A stretch of DNA of 64,000 bases, taken from positions 2,666,001-2,730,000 of the forward strand of contig NZ_CP046072.1 in the NCBI RefSeq assembly GCF_017357825.1. The letters run 5' to 3'. Shown in pieces: positions 10,101 through 18,775 of this stretch. The DNA is from Sulfurimonas aquatica (GTDB taxonomy: Bacteria > Campylobacterota > Campylobacteria > Campylobacterales > Sulfurimonadaceae). Position 1 is the first letter of the stretch, and every line of letters begins with the position of its first letter. The position numbers and the translations under genes were made by a program. The notes beneath the pieces are model-generated. The model made no database searches. It was not told the DNA's origin and saw nothing but the letters and a program-made list of their open reading frames with translations.

Positions 10101-10751
10101 GTCTAAGCTTCCCTCAACTACAAATGGTTCAAATCCAACTACCCGACTTTTAAAGTCTATAAAACCACCATCGCCTAGGTGTGAATAAAAACGGAGTTTT
10201 GCTTCACTCGTATTTACATCATCTGTATCCACATCCTTAAGCCTAAAACCTATATCATCAAAAGAGAACTCAAAAGGCTCTTTTTTGGTATAGTCCACAT
10301 ATTTAACACTACCCTCTACTATCTCCATAGCGTCAATAATAACTCTTGGCAGTTGAGACTCTTGAGGAACAGTCTCATCTTGGCTTTTTTTCTCTTTTAA
10401 AATTTTCAAAAGATTAATTGAGTTATCCCTCTCATGTACTAAGGAGATTTGAGGAGAAGTTAACGTTAAGTTTTTTAAATGGATAGCCGCTCTTAATAGT
10501 GAGTAAACCTCAACGTTTAAAAGAAGCGAATCAAACGTAACTAGGGAATTGTTCTCTAAATCTTTTAACGCCACACCACTAAGTTCAAGTTTAAAAATAA
10601 AAGGATTAAAGTAAACACTATCTATCTCTATCTTGGCGTTTAGTGCTTTATTTGTATTGCTAATTATTTGTGATTTTAAGATATATGGCAAGGCTACAAA
10701 GCCAAAGAGGGTATAAAAAAGAAGAGTATATAGAATTATTTTTTTGTACAT
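7194..10751 (-). CDS. very large AsmA-like / DUF748 protein
   Basis: About 1185 residues. An N-terminal membrane helix is followed by a long periplasmic region of repeating beta-strand segments of the AsmA/DUF748 kind, including the SLFGVDAKVNI-type and SGKLYLDLGYK strands. A short hydrophobic loop near residue 990 and a charged helical C-terminal part resembling an OmpA-like domain (RAEAIVSYL) complete it. Proteins of this superfamily span the periplasm and are implicated in phospholipid transport or outer-membrane assembly. The start is set at the ATG at 10751, which has GGAG seven bases upstream; a GTG 12 bases earlier overlaps that SD and is less likely. Confidence 0.8.
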   Translation of the reverse strand: MYKKIILYTLLFYTLFGFVALPYILKSQIISNTNKALNAKIEIDSVYFNPFIFKLELSGVALKDLENNSLVTFDSLLLNVEVYSLLRAAIHLKNLTLTSPQISLVHERDNSINLLKILKEKKSQDETVPQESQLPRVIIDAMEIVEGSVKYVDYTKKEPFEFSFDDIGFRLKDVDTDDVNTSEAKLRFYSHLGDGGFIDFKSRVVGFEPFVVEGSLDFEASKLYTQWKYFKDILNLEVADGKISFSSNYHFDLDEINATKIDAINISLEKLRIKPKNKDQDILNLKSFYLRDATLLPFQKSLHIKNMGIAELDIKSKRNKNKSIDWLGYIQVEGGDNNSTDKNGTKKEQTNWSVRVEDVALEKIRVSFDDRAISPNVKSEINELNIFAQDITLLGEKPFSYQMNILLNDRMRCSVDGDIRHKQIDIDTNISCKEFDVIHYRPYIDELAKESLALYDLKLQKSLFGVDAKVNIIDIENEIFAKVKDTNITLEAFEASKRSGAKKLVSFKELKISGINLDMQSRKILIDATELKNLEVDVKKFKNGRLNLENLLVAKKEKVKKIKAAKTKQELPYEVNLKKFTLSQAKVDFRDYSLEKEAQNTLDKINLNAYNIDIKEKSWLEYDLLARVNKKGYINADGKLRHTPLKQRGKFQIKNLPLKSITPYLQESTYLEIESGKLSLKGTTQYAKSSSSADLRVKSSLNLSSLFVNDTKKDALLLSLNDVDVKSFTFEMFPNRLYVDEIDVDSFYLNAKIDKNKVINFSELSKTTKIEKEDKPEVRNESNSSKESSFPIKIAKVNVSLGSAEFADYSIPIKFHTHIHDLNGVIYSISNTPGETSYVDISGEVDRYGSTKLEGSLDASDPKAYTDINFNFKNLDLNSLSGYSASFAGHEIDSGKLYLDLGYKMLNSDLEGSNKIIIKNIELGDEVEDENITVLPLGFVIALLEDNDGVIDIDMPVEGNVDEPDFKYGELVFKTVVGVITKAVTAPFKFLGALMGIDADSLEFLEFEASKSMIEATEREKLDQIYTMMMKRPKISLKVTPAYDASSDLRALREEKLSKLVMQKSDIKNINENVSAQSIEILEDIYEESKDDDKLDELKESLRDKYEDDEIKREYHTRLLKLCREIQPVTIEEMSALAESRAEAIVSYLTQEKSISVARISKSKVVTVDDSEENIVKVKMEIEVK

Positions 10752-10807
10752 GATAAACTCCACACAATATATAGTGTGAGTTTATCTCATTTGGTGTTAA
10801 AGAGGCT

Positions 10808-12253
10808 TTATTTTGACTCTAGTAGAATGCTTTTTTTAGGAAAAACAAATGTTGAATCTCTAAATACAGAGATTCTCTCGCTCTTTTTCCCATCTTTATC
10901 TAATGCATAAGCATGAATAGTAATAGGGATAATAGTGTTTTTTCTATCATCATCAACCAGTACTTCCGTTGTTCTAAGTGTAACTATTTTCTTCTTTTTA
11001 CTTCCAGGTACAACAGTAAATGCTTTAGTTGGCTTAGCTATAGTTATCTTTCCTTCCATACCTTTTGGAGGAATGATGTCGAAGAAAAACTTCATCTTCT
11101 CGTTTTCAGTGTTTTGAAGTAAGAAAATGTATGAGTTATCTACTCTTACTCTTCCATCAGGAAGACGTTTATCTGAAAAGAGTCTATTCTCTTTATTGAT
11201 ATTTAAAAGCATATGCTCTTTTGTACTTCCCATAAATCCCAGTGCAACCGTAATCCCGACAAGAAGAACGATATAAGCAATAATCTTAGGACGGAAATAC
11301 TGTGTTTTACCTTTTTGATCTATTATCTCATACTCACTAGACCATGTTACAAGCGATGGCTTACCAAGTTTACCCATAACGGTTGTACAAGCATCTACAC
11401 ACTCCAAACAGTTGATACACTCTAGCTGAAGACCTTTACGGATATCTATATGAGTTGGACAAACAGTAACACATGACTCACACGTAGTACACTCAGCCGC
11501 TGGCTCAAAAGCTTGTAAATCTTTTTGTTTTGTAAAGTTTTTATTATGCTCTTCATCGTAGATATCTCCACCTCTATTTGTATTGTAGAGTGCCATTACA
11601 GTATGGTCGTCATATAAAACAGACTGTATACGAGAGTATGGACAAACATAAGCACAAAAATCCTCTTGTAAAAAAACGATATCATAGACTAAAAAGAGAG
11701 CAACACCGACCCAAATACCAATAAGTGCCCAGTGGTTACTATAATCCATCGCATAAGGTATAAAATCTTCCGGTGGAACAAAAAACCATAAAAAGTCTGC
11801 TGCGGCTAAATGAGCAAGAACAATAGCCATAACAAGTGCTATGGCCTTTTTAATCTTGTTCTCCATTTTAGTCATATCAGGCTCAATCTGTTTGTTTTTT
11901 ATACGTTTACGTAGACCAAGAATTTTTGTCTCTATCAGATCACGATAAGAAGCACGAAATACTGTCTGAGGACAAACCCAACCACAAAACACGCGACCGC
12001 CCAACACAGTCATACCAAAAACACCTAGAAAAACTAGCATCAAGATAAATGGCATAAGATACAACTCTTGCATATCAAACTGAATAAACGCAAGGTGTAG
12101 TTTAAGTTTATCAAAACTTAAAAGAAAGAAGTGATTCCCATCTATTTGAATCCATGGCAAAGCCAATGTAAACAGTGTTGCAAACATAAACACTACATAG
12201 CGTTTATATCTCCATGGCATTGGTATTTTAAAATCCGTTGTTTTTGTACTCAT
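10808..12253 (-). CDS. ccoG: cytochrome c oxidase accessory protein CcoG
   Basis: A 481-residue membrane iron-sulfur protein needed for copper delivery to and assembly of cbb3-type oxidase. Five or six membrane helices are visible. VFCGWVCPQTVF and FCAYVCPYSRIQ carry the CxxxCP motifs, and a ferredoxin-like stretch around residues 255-290 has two CxxCxxC..CP-type clusters for [4Fe-4S] centres. The C-terminal periplasmic part (about residues 345-470) is the Ig-like FixG domain. It lies 16 bases downstream of the resolvase-like gene and is presumably transcribed with it. No cbb3 subunit genes are in the window. Confidence 0.96.
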   Translation of the reverse strand: MSTKTTDFKIPMPWRYKRYVVFMFATLFTLALPWIQIDGNHFFLLSFDKLKLHLAFIQFDMQELYLMPFILMLVFLGVFGMTVLGGRVFCGWVCPQTVFRASYRDLIETKILGLRKRIKNKQIEPDMTKMENKIKKAIALVMAIVLAHLAAADFLWFFVPPEDFIPYAMDYSNHWALIGIWVGVALFLVYDIVFLQEDFCAYVCPYSRIQSVLYDDHTVMALYNTNRGGDIYDEEHNKNFTKQKDLQAFEPAAECTTCESCVTVCPTHIDIRKGLQLECINCLECVDACTTVMGKLGKPSLVTWSSEYEIIDQKGKTQYFRPKIIAYIVLLVGITVALGFMGSTKEHMLLNINKENRLFSDKRLPDGRVRVDNSYIFLLQNTENEKMKFFFDIIPPKGMEGKITIAKPTKAFTVVPGSKKKKIVTLRTTEVLVDDDRKNTIIPITIHAYALDKDGKKSERISVFRDSTFVFPKKSILLESK

Positions 12254-12269
12254 TTTACTTCTCCTAATG

Positions 12270-12905
12270 TTAGTCTGGACAAGTAATCGTATTAATTACT
12301 TGATTCTCAGCATCTTCAACTGGTTGTGGTAGTAGTGAACCAAACGCCACTTGCTTTAACTCGCGTGACTCAATAAAGTCTTTGAGGGAGCTTCTGCTCA
12401 CACCTAAGAGTCGTGCCATCTCACTGACACTTTTTTTCTCCTTAATAAAGGAGAGTATTTCATTAACATATTTATCAAACTTAGAGTTTGATTTACTTCC
12501 CTTAGGTCTACCAATAACTTTTTTAGCATCATCTTGTATGGTCTGTCTAAGCTGATCTATTAATCCACAAATTAACATAGGATTACTCTCTCTACTCATC
12601 ACAACTGATTGCTTTATGAAGTGAACTTGAAAGTTATTTTTCATTAAACAGCTAAACATCTGCACTAAGTCTTCCATATTAGTACTCAGAACCCATGTGT
12701 CATATATTAAAAGCGTTGCATTCTCTTTTGGTTGTAAAAAAGACGTTACATTTTGGCGTTGAGATAAGCGTTTGTTTTGAGAGAGGTGGTCTATAAGCTC
12801 TTCATCAATAGACATATCGTGAGAAATTGCATAAGAGTTTATATGTTGGAGTTGTTCATGAACAGAGTCAAAATTTTTATCTGGACGTATGTATGTTATT
12901 ATCAT
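12270..12905 (-). CDS. resolvase-like DNA-binding protein, probably a regulator
   Basis: 211 residues. The N-terminal 120 resemble the serine recombinase (resolvase/invertase) fold (MIITYIRPDKNF), but where active enzymes have Y-x-R-V-S-T the sequence has Y-I-R-P-D-K, so the catalytic serine is absent. A linker GRPKGSKSNSKFDKYV (about residues 138-153) leads to a helix-turn-helix (VSEMARLLGVSRSSLKDFI, about 159-177), like Hin-type C-terminal domains. I infer a DNA-binding regulator rather than an active recombinase. It is first in an operon with ccoG, and its promoter sits in a perfect palindrome. Confidence 0.75.
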   Translation of the reverse strand: MIITYIRPDKNFDSVHEQLQHINSYAISHDMSIDEELIDHLSQNKRLSQRQNVTSFLQPKENATLLIYDTWVLSTNMEDLVQMFSCLMKNNFQVHFIKQSVVMSRESNPMLICGLIDQLRQTIQDDAKKVIGRPKGSKSNSKFDKYVNEILSFIKEKKSVSEMARLLGVSRSSLKDFIESRELKQVAFGSLLPQPVEDAENQVINTITCPD

Positions 12906-12945
12906 TTTAACGATTAAACCTCACTATTAGTTAAATTTCACCGTC

Positions 12946-12988
12946 ATTATAGCAACTATTGACGATGAAAGTCAATAGTTGCTATAAT
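12946..12988. promoter_or_regulatory. palindromic promoter/operator of the resolvase-like gene and ccoG
   Basis: A perfect 18-bp inverted repeat (ATTATAGCAACTATTGAC and its complement) with a 7-base centre GATGAAA. On the minus strand each arm supplies one promoter element: TTGACT as -35 and TGCTATAAT, an extended -10, with an 18-bp spacer. The predicted start is about 35 bases before the ATG at 12905. The plus strand holds an equivalent TTGACG-18-TATAAT. A dimeric protein bound here would block the promoter. A hairpin terminator for the upstream gene is the other reading, but no T-run follows. Confidence 0.7.
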
Positions 12989-13001
12989 TATTTCGTCATA
13001 A

Positions 13002-14177
13002 TTACCAGCCGATACCTAATTTAGCCATATATCTTCTATCAGGATTACTAGCTGTTCCTGTCCCTACTTCCTCTTGGTATGTAGCAACATTTAATTTAAA
13101 AAGTAAGAATTCTAAGTCTATACCTGCTGTATATGCACCTTGATAGATACCACCACTTAATGCTAAAGATAAGTACGTACTATCTAAAACACCTAGATTA
13201 GCACCTAGTCTTAGTCTCTTTTTCATATCTGACTCATCTAAATCTGCATCAACATTTCCATTAATATCATAAAATCTTACTTTATTAGCATTTAGCATAT
13301 CAACATAATCAACTGCTAAAGTGAAACTCTCTAGCACAGGAACTTCAGGCGAGATAGACATACCAATATTAAGTGTCATTGGCTGCCTACCATAATTATC
13401 ATCCATACCCATTGAACCGATATTTAAGATACTAATTCCAACTGCTGGATGTAAAGAGCTTTCTGCAAATGGAAAGAGTGTCGCACCAATATCTCCACCA
13501 AAGCCTGTGCTCTCTTTTTTATACTTATCTTCTAACCTAGTCGCGATATCATCACTTGCTAAGAGATCATTAATAGTTAATCCTCCCTCAAAAGAGATCT
13601 GTTTAATAAACTTAAGCCCAACACCAACATCTAAGCGACCAATATCAGTCGAGTATGATTTTGCAGCGCCCAGTAAAACACCACCGTATGTTCTACTGCT
13701 CGTTTCTAAAAATGAAGATCCACCATTTGCATGAACCTTATAGTTAATATCTGCAGCTGCCAATAAACCTACAGACCAAGCAAATAAATCAGAATTTTTT
13801 GAGATTGCACTATAGTTATCTACACCCATATGAAAATGCTCACCCGAGTATTTTTTCAAAACATCTATCATGTCGTTGGTAGCATTAGGATTAGAAGAGC
13901 TTGTATCTACATCGCCCATATCTTTGATAAACTCCGTTGTTTTTTCACTAACAGAAACACCAAGACCTAAGAGATCAAAAACAAATCCATGCTCTTTTTT
14001 AATACTTGCAAGACCTGCGGGATTAGAAAAAACAGAAGTAGAGTATCCCCCTACTGCAACATTTGCTCCACCCATACCCATAATGCGAGGATCTTTATAA
14101 AGATATGCATGTTCTCCATCAAGTGCCATTAGTGATGTTGTTGCACAGATTAGTGCTAAAGATATTATTTTTTTCAT
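13002..14177 (-). CDS. outer-membrane beta-barrel protein, TraF/PorV-like
   Basis: 391 residues with a signal peptide (MKKIISLALICATTSLMA) and then YLYKDPRIMGMGGANVAVGG and FSNPAGLASI, the N-terminal signature shared by TraF_2, PorV and FadL-like barrels. The rest alternates amphipathic strands and ends in an aromatic-flanked strand (YMAKLGIGW), as outer-membrane proteins do. Its ATG overlaps the stop of the upstream lipoprotein gene by 4 bases, so the two form a unit. The cargo or role is unknown; conjugation is not implied, as no transfer genes are present. Confidence 0.75.
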   Translation of the reverse strand: MKKIISLALICATTSLMALDGEHAYLYKDPRIMGMGGANVAVGGYSTSVFSNPAGLASIKKEHGFVFDLLGLGVSVSEKTTEFIKDMGDVDTSSSNPNATNDMIDVLKKYSGEHFHMGVDNYSAISKNSDLFAWSVGLLAAADINYKVHANGGSSFLETSSRTYGGVLLGAAKSYSTDIGRLDVGVGLKFIKQISFEGGLTINDLLASDDIATRLEDKYKKESTGFGGDIGATLFPFAESSLHPAVGISILNIGSMGMDDNYGRQPMTLNIGMSISPEVPVLESFTLAVDYVDMLNANKVRFYDINGNVDADLDESDMKKRLRLGANLGVLDSTYLSLALSGGIYQGAYTAGIDLEFLLFKLNVATYQEEVGTGTASNPDRRYMAKLGIGW

Positions 14178-15127
14178 TTGATCTCTCCTGCTAAGTAATT
14201 TGCTATTGCTTCAGCTGTAATATTTCCATCAGAAGCAATCTCTTTTCTAAACTCTTCTATATCTTTTTTCATATCTTCGGGAGCAATCGTAGCTAAAGTA
14301 TCAAAAGAGTTGTTTAAAGTATCAACAAGAGCTTTAGATATTGTCGTCACATTTCCATCTATTAAAATTGGTGCAGTATTACTATCTTTATAATCTGTCA
14401 AAAGCATCTCTTTTTTAGCGGGGTCGGCAAACTTCAATCTATAGTAAATTGCAGTACTAGCAATATCTGAAATAGAAATTTTTCTATAATCACCATCTAT
14501 TCCTCCATCTGTAATAGAAAATCTAGTACAATAAGTTGGTAATCCGCTAGTTGAATATACATATGAAATAGCACATGCCGAAGCTAATATATTTGGGTCA
14601 TCCGTTGTAGTGTCCCCTAGTTTTTGCACATCACCAAGATAACTTAGCACTACCGTGGCCTTAGTCATATAAGCTAAACTTAAAAAGAGATCTCTATCTC
14701 CCGTAGTAGTTGAGGGATTTGCAGAAGCTTTATATGCAGGAGCAGCAGTAACCGAAGTTCCAGTTATTGCTTCATAGTAACTTATTGCCTTTTGTAGATT
14801 AGCTAAAGTCTCAGGATTTTTTTTCTTCTCAATCTCTTTTGCATAATTTGCAAAACTTTTATTATCATTTGTGCTGTTTGCATTAGAAACTAATGCAACT
14901 GTATCTGTAAAACTAAGACCAGCCTTTCCCATATATGCAGAAGCTAGTAGCATATAATCTTCAGTAGTCTTAACCGATTTACTTTCTAAGTTTGAGATTG
15001 TAGTTGAAAAATCTCCTTTATCCAGAGCTTGTTGTGCACTTAGTCTATCTTCAGCATTATTTTCACCACAACCACTAAAAAGCAGAGCTGATGCGACAAG
15101 TGAACTTGCAACTATTTTCTTTATCAT
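14174..15127 (-). CDS. outer-membrane-type lipoprotein
   Basis: 317 residues with a lipoprotein signal peptide and lipobox LFSGC (C20). The mature part is helical and begins with a TPR-like pair (AQQALDKGDFSTTISNLES, then YMLLASAYMGKAG), followed by a serine/threonine-rich region and no clear catalytic motif. It precedes and overlaps the barrel gene by 4 bases. I infer a periplasm-facing partner of that barrel; I do not recognise a family. Confidence 0.65.
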   Translation of the reverse strand: MIKKIVASSLVASALLFSGCGENNAEDRLSAQQALDKGDFSTTISNLESKSVKTTEDYMLLASAYMGKAGLSFTDTVALVSNANSTNDNKSFANYAKEIEKKKNPETLANLQKAISYYEAITGTSVTAAPAYKASANPSTTTGDRDLFLSLAYMTKATVVLSYLGDVQKLGDTTTDDPNILASACAISYVYSTSGLPTYCTRFSITDGGIDGDYRKISISDIASTAIYYRLKFADPAKKEMLLTDYKDSNTAPILIDGNVTTISKALVDTLNNSFDTLATIAPEDMKKDIEEFRKEIASDGNITAEAIANYLAGEIK

Positions 15128-15156
15128 GAGTACCCCTTTTATTTCTTATCTGAAAT

Positions 15157-15162
15157 ATTATA
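15157..15162 (-). promoter_or_regulatory. extended -10 promoter of the lipoprotein-barrel operon
   Basis: On the minus strand TGCTATAAT lies 30 bases before the ATG at 15127. No good -35 is visible, consistent with an extended -10. The same TGCTATAAT occurs in the palindromic promoter at 12946-12951. Confidence 0.55.
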
Positions 15163-15277
15163 GCACAAAGAATACTAGAAACCATTAAAAGCTATTTAGG
15201 CTTTTTTTGACAGCAATAATTATGTTCATTTTTGATAAAATAACTCCAACTATATTTAAAATAAAAGATTTTATACG

Positions 15278-18200
15278 ATGAATACAAAACAGTACATATT
15301 AGAGACAATTAAAAAACGCCCACTTATTATAGATGGTGCGATGGGTACACAACTCCAACAACGCGACGATAAGATACCTAAAGAGGCTTGGGAAGATAAC
15401 GAAGGGTGTAACGAACTTCTTAATGTTACTTGTCCCGAAGTTTTAAGTGAAATATTTTCCGCTTACCTTAAAGCTGGTGCCGACTTTATCACTACAAATA
15501 CTTTTGGCTCATTTTCGTGGGTACTTGATGAGTACCAGATTGGTCATCGTGCATATGAACTTACAAAGGCTGGAGCAGCACTTGTAAAAAAAGAGTGCGA
15601 AAAATTCTCAACTCCAGAGCATCCGCGTTTAGTTCTAGGTTCAGTCGGACCAGGAACTAAACTACCTTCACTTGGACACATTACTTACGATGAAATGTAT
15701 ACGGGCTATACAGAGTTTTGTAAGGCACTTATTGATGGAGGCGTTGACGTCTTTTTACTTGAGACATGCCAGGATCCTCTTCAGATAAAAGCAGCGCTTC
15801 ACGCCTGCCAAGAAGCTAACCGTGAGAGAGAAGTAGAGATTCCCATTATGGTCTCCGTAACGATTGAGCTTAGTGGGACTATGCTTATAGGTACGGATGC
15901 GCAAACAATTGCAACTATTTTAGAGCCTTTTGACATTATCTCTCTTGGATTTAACTGTGGAACGGGACCTGAACAAGTTTTAAAACATGTAAAAACTCTC
16001 AGCGAGCTTTGGCACAAGCCTATCTCCGTTCACGCAAACGCAGGTCTTCCACAAAATCGTGGTGGTTATACTTACTATCCAATGGGACCAGACGAGTTTG
16101 TAGAGCAGCAAGAAAAGATGCTAGCCTATGATGGCGTTTCATTTTTAGGTGGATGTTGTGGGACTACTCCTCAGCATATTCGTGCACTTACAGACGCAGT
16201 TACAACACAAACGCCAAAAGTGCCAAGTGGTTCACATGAAAACTCAATAGCTTCACTTTTCAACACTGTTCCTCTTATGCAAGAGCCAGCCCCTCTACTT
16301 GTAGGTGAACGCTCAAACGCGACTGGTTCAAAGGCCTTTAGAGAACTTCTTTTGGCTGAAGACTATGAGGGAACACTTAGCGTTGCGCAACAGCAAGTTC
16401 GTGCAGGTGCCCACTTGGTAGACGTTAACGTTGGTTTTGCAGGTCGGGATGAGACAAAAGACATGACGGAAGTTATGGCTATGTATGCGCAAAAAATTGC
16501 CCTACCTCTTATGCCAGACTCTACACAGACTACAGGACTTGAGACAGCACTCAAGCACATCGGTGGAAAACCAATCCTTAACTCAGTCAATCTTGAAGAT
16601 GGCGAGCCAAAATTTGATGCGGTATGCGCCTTAGCTAAAAAATACGGTGCAAGTCTTGTATGTTTAACTATCGATGAAGTAGGAATGGCTAAAACCGTAG
16701 AAGAGAAACTAAAAGTTGCAGATCGTATCATCGACCTTGCCACTAATCGTCACGGAATAAAGAAAGAGGATTTAGTGTTTGACGTGCTTACGTTTACACT
16801 TGGTTCAGGAGATGAAGAGTACTTTGACGCAGGGATAAATACCATAGAAGCTATTCGTCAACTTCGCATCAAGCATCCAGAAGTTGGAGCAATACTCGGC
16901 CTTTCAAATATCTCATTTGGACTCGATAAAGACGCTAGACCATACCTTAACTCTATGTTTTTGCACCACTGTATCCAGGCCGGAATGACATCCGTTATCA
17001 TTAATGTAAAACATATAATTCCTCTTAACAAAATATCAGAAGAAGACCAAAAAATCTGTGACGACTTGATTTTTAATCGTCTTCCAAATGGAGAAGCACT
17101 TTTCGCATTTATAGAGCACTTTTCAACAAAAGAAGCAGTTGATAACGATGCGGTCGATGAAGCGTATCTAGCTATGAGCGATGAAGAAAAGATCGCTCAG
17201 CTTCTTATGGATGGAGATAAAGACAGAATGATTCCTCTTGTGGAAGAGGCTCGTCACAAAATCGCTCCCGAAGTCATAGTAAATGAGATTCTCATTGACG
17301 CGATGAAAGTCGTTGGTGAGCTTTTTGGCTCAGGCCAGATGCAACTACCGTTTGTACTTCAGTCTGCTGAGACTATGAAAAAAACGGTTGACCATCTTAA
17401 CCCATACCTTCCAAAGGTAGAAAAGACAGTTGATACTACTCTAGCTCTAGGGACTGTAAAAGGCGACGTGCACGACGTTGGTAAAAACCTTGTAGACATC
17501 ATTCTCTCAAACAATGGTTATAAAGTGCAAAACCTTGGGATAAAAGTAGAACTTGACCGCTTTTTAGAAACTATGGAGCAAGGTCATATTTCAGCTCTAG
17601 GTATGAGTGGCCTACTTGTAAAGTCAACGCAAGTCATGCTTGAAAATCTCAATATCTTAAAAGAAAAAGGGATTACCATTCCGATTCTTTTAGGTGGCGC
17701 CGCGCTCACTCGCGCTTTTATTGACGACTTTTGTCGCCCAGCTTATGATGGTCCCATCTTTTATTGTAAAGACGCTTTTGATGGCGTTACGGCGATGAGC
17801 CGCATAGAAGCTGGTAACTTTGACACAAATCTGCATCCTGATGCTCCTGAGATAGAGAGAAAAGAGAAAAAAGAGGTAATCATACCTCCATTTTCTGAGC
17901 TTAAAATGCCCTCTCGAGATGTGAAAGTTCCTACTCCTCCATTTTGGGGAAGACGTGAGATTAAACTCACACAGCAGCAGATAGAGATGGCGTTTGAGTG
18001 GATAAACCATAAGATACTTTTCAAATCTCGTTGGGGTTATAGCTCTAAGGGAATGGAAAAAGAGGCTTATGAAAAGCAACTTGAAGAAGTCGTTTGGCCG
18101 GCTTATGAGCGACTCAAGTCTGAATTTTTAGATAAAAAACTATTTGAACCCACTATTATTTATGGTTACTGGCCTTGTAGGAGCGATGATAACACTTTAC

Positions 18201-18766
18201 TTATTTTTGATGAGAGTGAAGGGTACAATTCTCTCAGCGAAGTTAATACCGAACCACTTGATCATGTAATGGGAAGAGCTGTAAAACAGTTTACGTTTCC
18301 TAGACAAACAAAACAACCACATCGTGCGTTAAGCGACTTCTTTCATAACGATAGACATGACGTTATAGCACTAACATGCGTTAGCGCTGGAGCTAAACTA
18401 AGTGATGCTGAAAGAGTTATTTACGATGAAGGAAATTATACTGAGTACTATCAGTTTCATGGACTTGGCGTTGAGTTAGCGGAAGCTCTTGCAGAGATAG
18501 TACATAAACAGATACGACTTGACTTAAACATTGCAGAGAACGAAAAACCAACCTTAGCGGATGTTCAAATGAATAAATATCAAGGTTCACGTTATAGTTT
18601 TGGTTATGCGGCTTGTCCTGATTTAGAACTTAATCGTCCACTCTTTGACCTACTCAAACCAGAAGAGTTTGGGATAGAGCTTAGTGAGACTTTCCAAATT
18701 CATCCCGAGCAATCAACTTCTGCGTTAGTTGTATATCATCCAAACGCTACATATTATAATATCTAG
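15278..18766 (+). CDS. metH: cobalamin-dependent methionine synthase
   Basis: This 1162-residue enzyme transfers a methyl group from methyltetrahydrofolate to homocysteine through methylcobalamin. The domains are in the standard order: a homocysteine-binding barrel (about 1-320, with GGCCGTTP for zinc), a pterin-binding barrel (about 340-600, GERSNATGSKAFRELL), a B12 cap and B12-binding module (about 640-870, with DVHDVGKNLVDIIL supplying the cobalt-ligating histidine), and an AdoMet reactivation domain (about 900-1162, with YGYWPCRSDD and RYSFGYAACPD). The domain order and length are those of full-length MetH. No cobalamin riboswitch is seen upstream. The SD is weak. A possible TTGACA -35 is at 15207-15212, but no matching -10 is convincing. 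Confidence 0.98.
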   Translation: MNTKQYILETIKKRPLIIDGAMGTQLQQRDDKIPKEAWEDNEGCNELLNVTCPEVLSEIFSAYLKAGADFITTNTFGSFSWVLDEYQIGHRAYELTKAGAALVKKECEKFSTPEHPRLVLGSVGPGTKLPSLGHITYDEMYTGYTEFCKALIDGGVDVFLLETCQDPLQIKAALHACQEANREREVEIPIMVSVTIELSGTMLIGTDAQTIATILEPFDIISLGFNCGTGPEQVLKHVKTLSELWHKPISVHANAGLPQNRGGYTYYPMGPDEFVEQQEKMLAYDGVSFLGGCCGTTPQHIRALTDAVTTQTPKVPSGSHENSIASLFNTVPLMQEPAPLLVGERSNATGSKAFRELLLAEDYEGTLSVAQQQVRAGAHLVDVNVGFAGRDETKDMTEVMAMYAQKIALPLMPDSTQTTGLETALKHIGGKPILNSVNLEDGEPKFDAVCALAKKYGASLVCLTIDEVGMAKTVEEKLKVADRIIDLATNRHGIKKEDLVFDVLTFTLGSGDEEYFDAGINTIEAIRQLRIKHPEVGAILGLSNISFGLDKDARPYLNSMFLHHCIQAGMTSVIINVKHIIPLNKISEEDQKICDDLIFNRLPNGEALFAFIEHFSTKEAVDNDAVDEAYLAMSDEEKIAQLLMDGDKDRMIPLVEEARHKIAPEVIVNEILIDAMKVVGELFGSGQMQLPFVLQSAETMKKTVDHLNPYLPKVEKTVDTTLALGTVKGDVHDVGKNLVDIILSNNGYKVQNLGIKVELDRFLETMEQGHISALGMSGLLVKSTQVMLENLNILKEKGITIPILLGGAALTRAFIDDFCRPAYDGPIFYCKDAFDGVTAMSRIEAGNFDTNLHPDAPEIERKEKKEVIIPPFSELKMPSRDVKVPTPPFWGRREIKLTQQQIEMAFEWINHKILFKSRWGYSSKGMEKEAYEKQLEEVVWPAYERLKSEFLDKKLFEPTIIYGYWPCRSDDNTLLIFDESEGYNSLSEVNTEPLDHVMGRAVKQFTFPRQTKQPHRALSDFFHNDRHDVIALTCVSAGAKLSDAERVIYDEGNYTEYYQFHGLGVELAEALAEIVHKQIRLDLNIAENEKPTLADVQMNKYQGSRYSFGYAACPDLELNRPLFDLLKPEEFGIELSETFQIHPEQSTSALVVYHPNATYYNI

Positions 18767-18775
18767 GAGTTTATT

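Noticed and set aside
12270-12905. Resolvase-like gene as part of a transposon or integron
   Set aside because: No transposase, terminal repeats or target duplications flank it; the palindrome next to it contains its promoter, and the catalytic serine is missing.
13002-14177. TraF-like protein as evidence of a conjugation system
   Set aside because: No other transfer, relaxase or type IV genes are near; the resemblance is to a general outer-membrane barrel family.
15128-15277. Cobalamin or SAM riboswitch in front of metH
   Set aside because: No B12-box or SAM-type helices are visible in the 150-base gap, which is AT-rich and too short for a cobalamin riboswitch.
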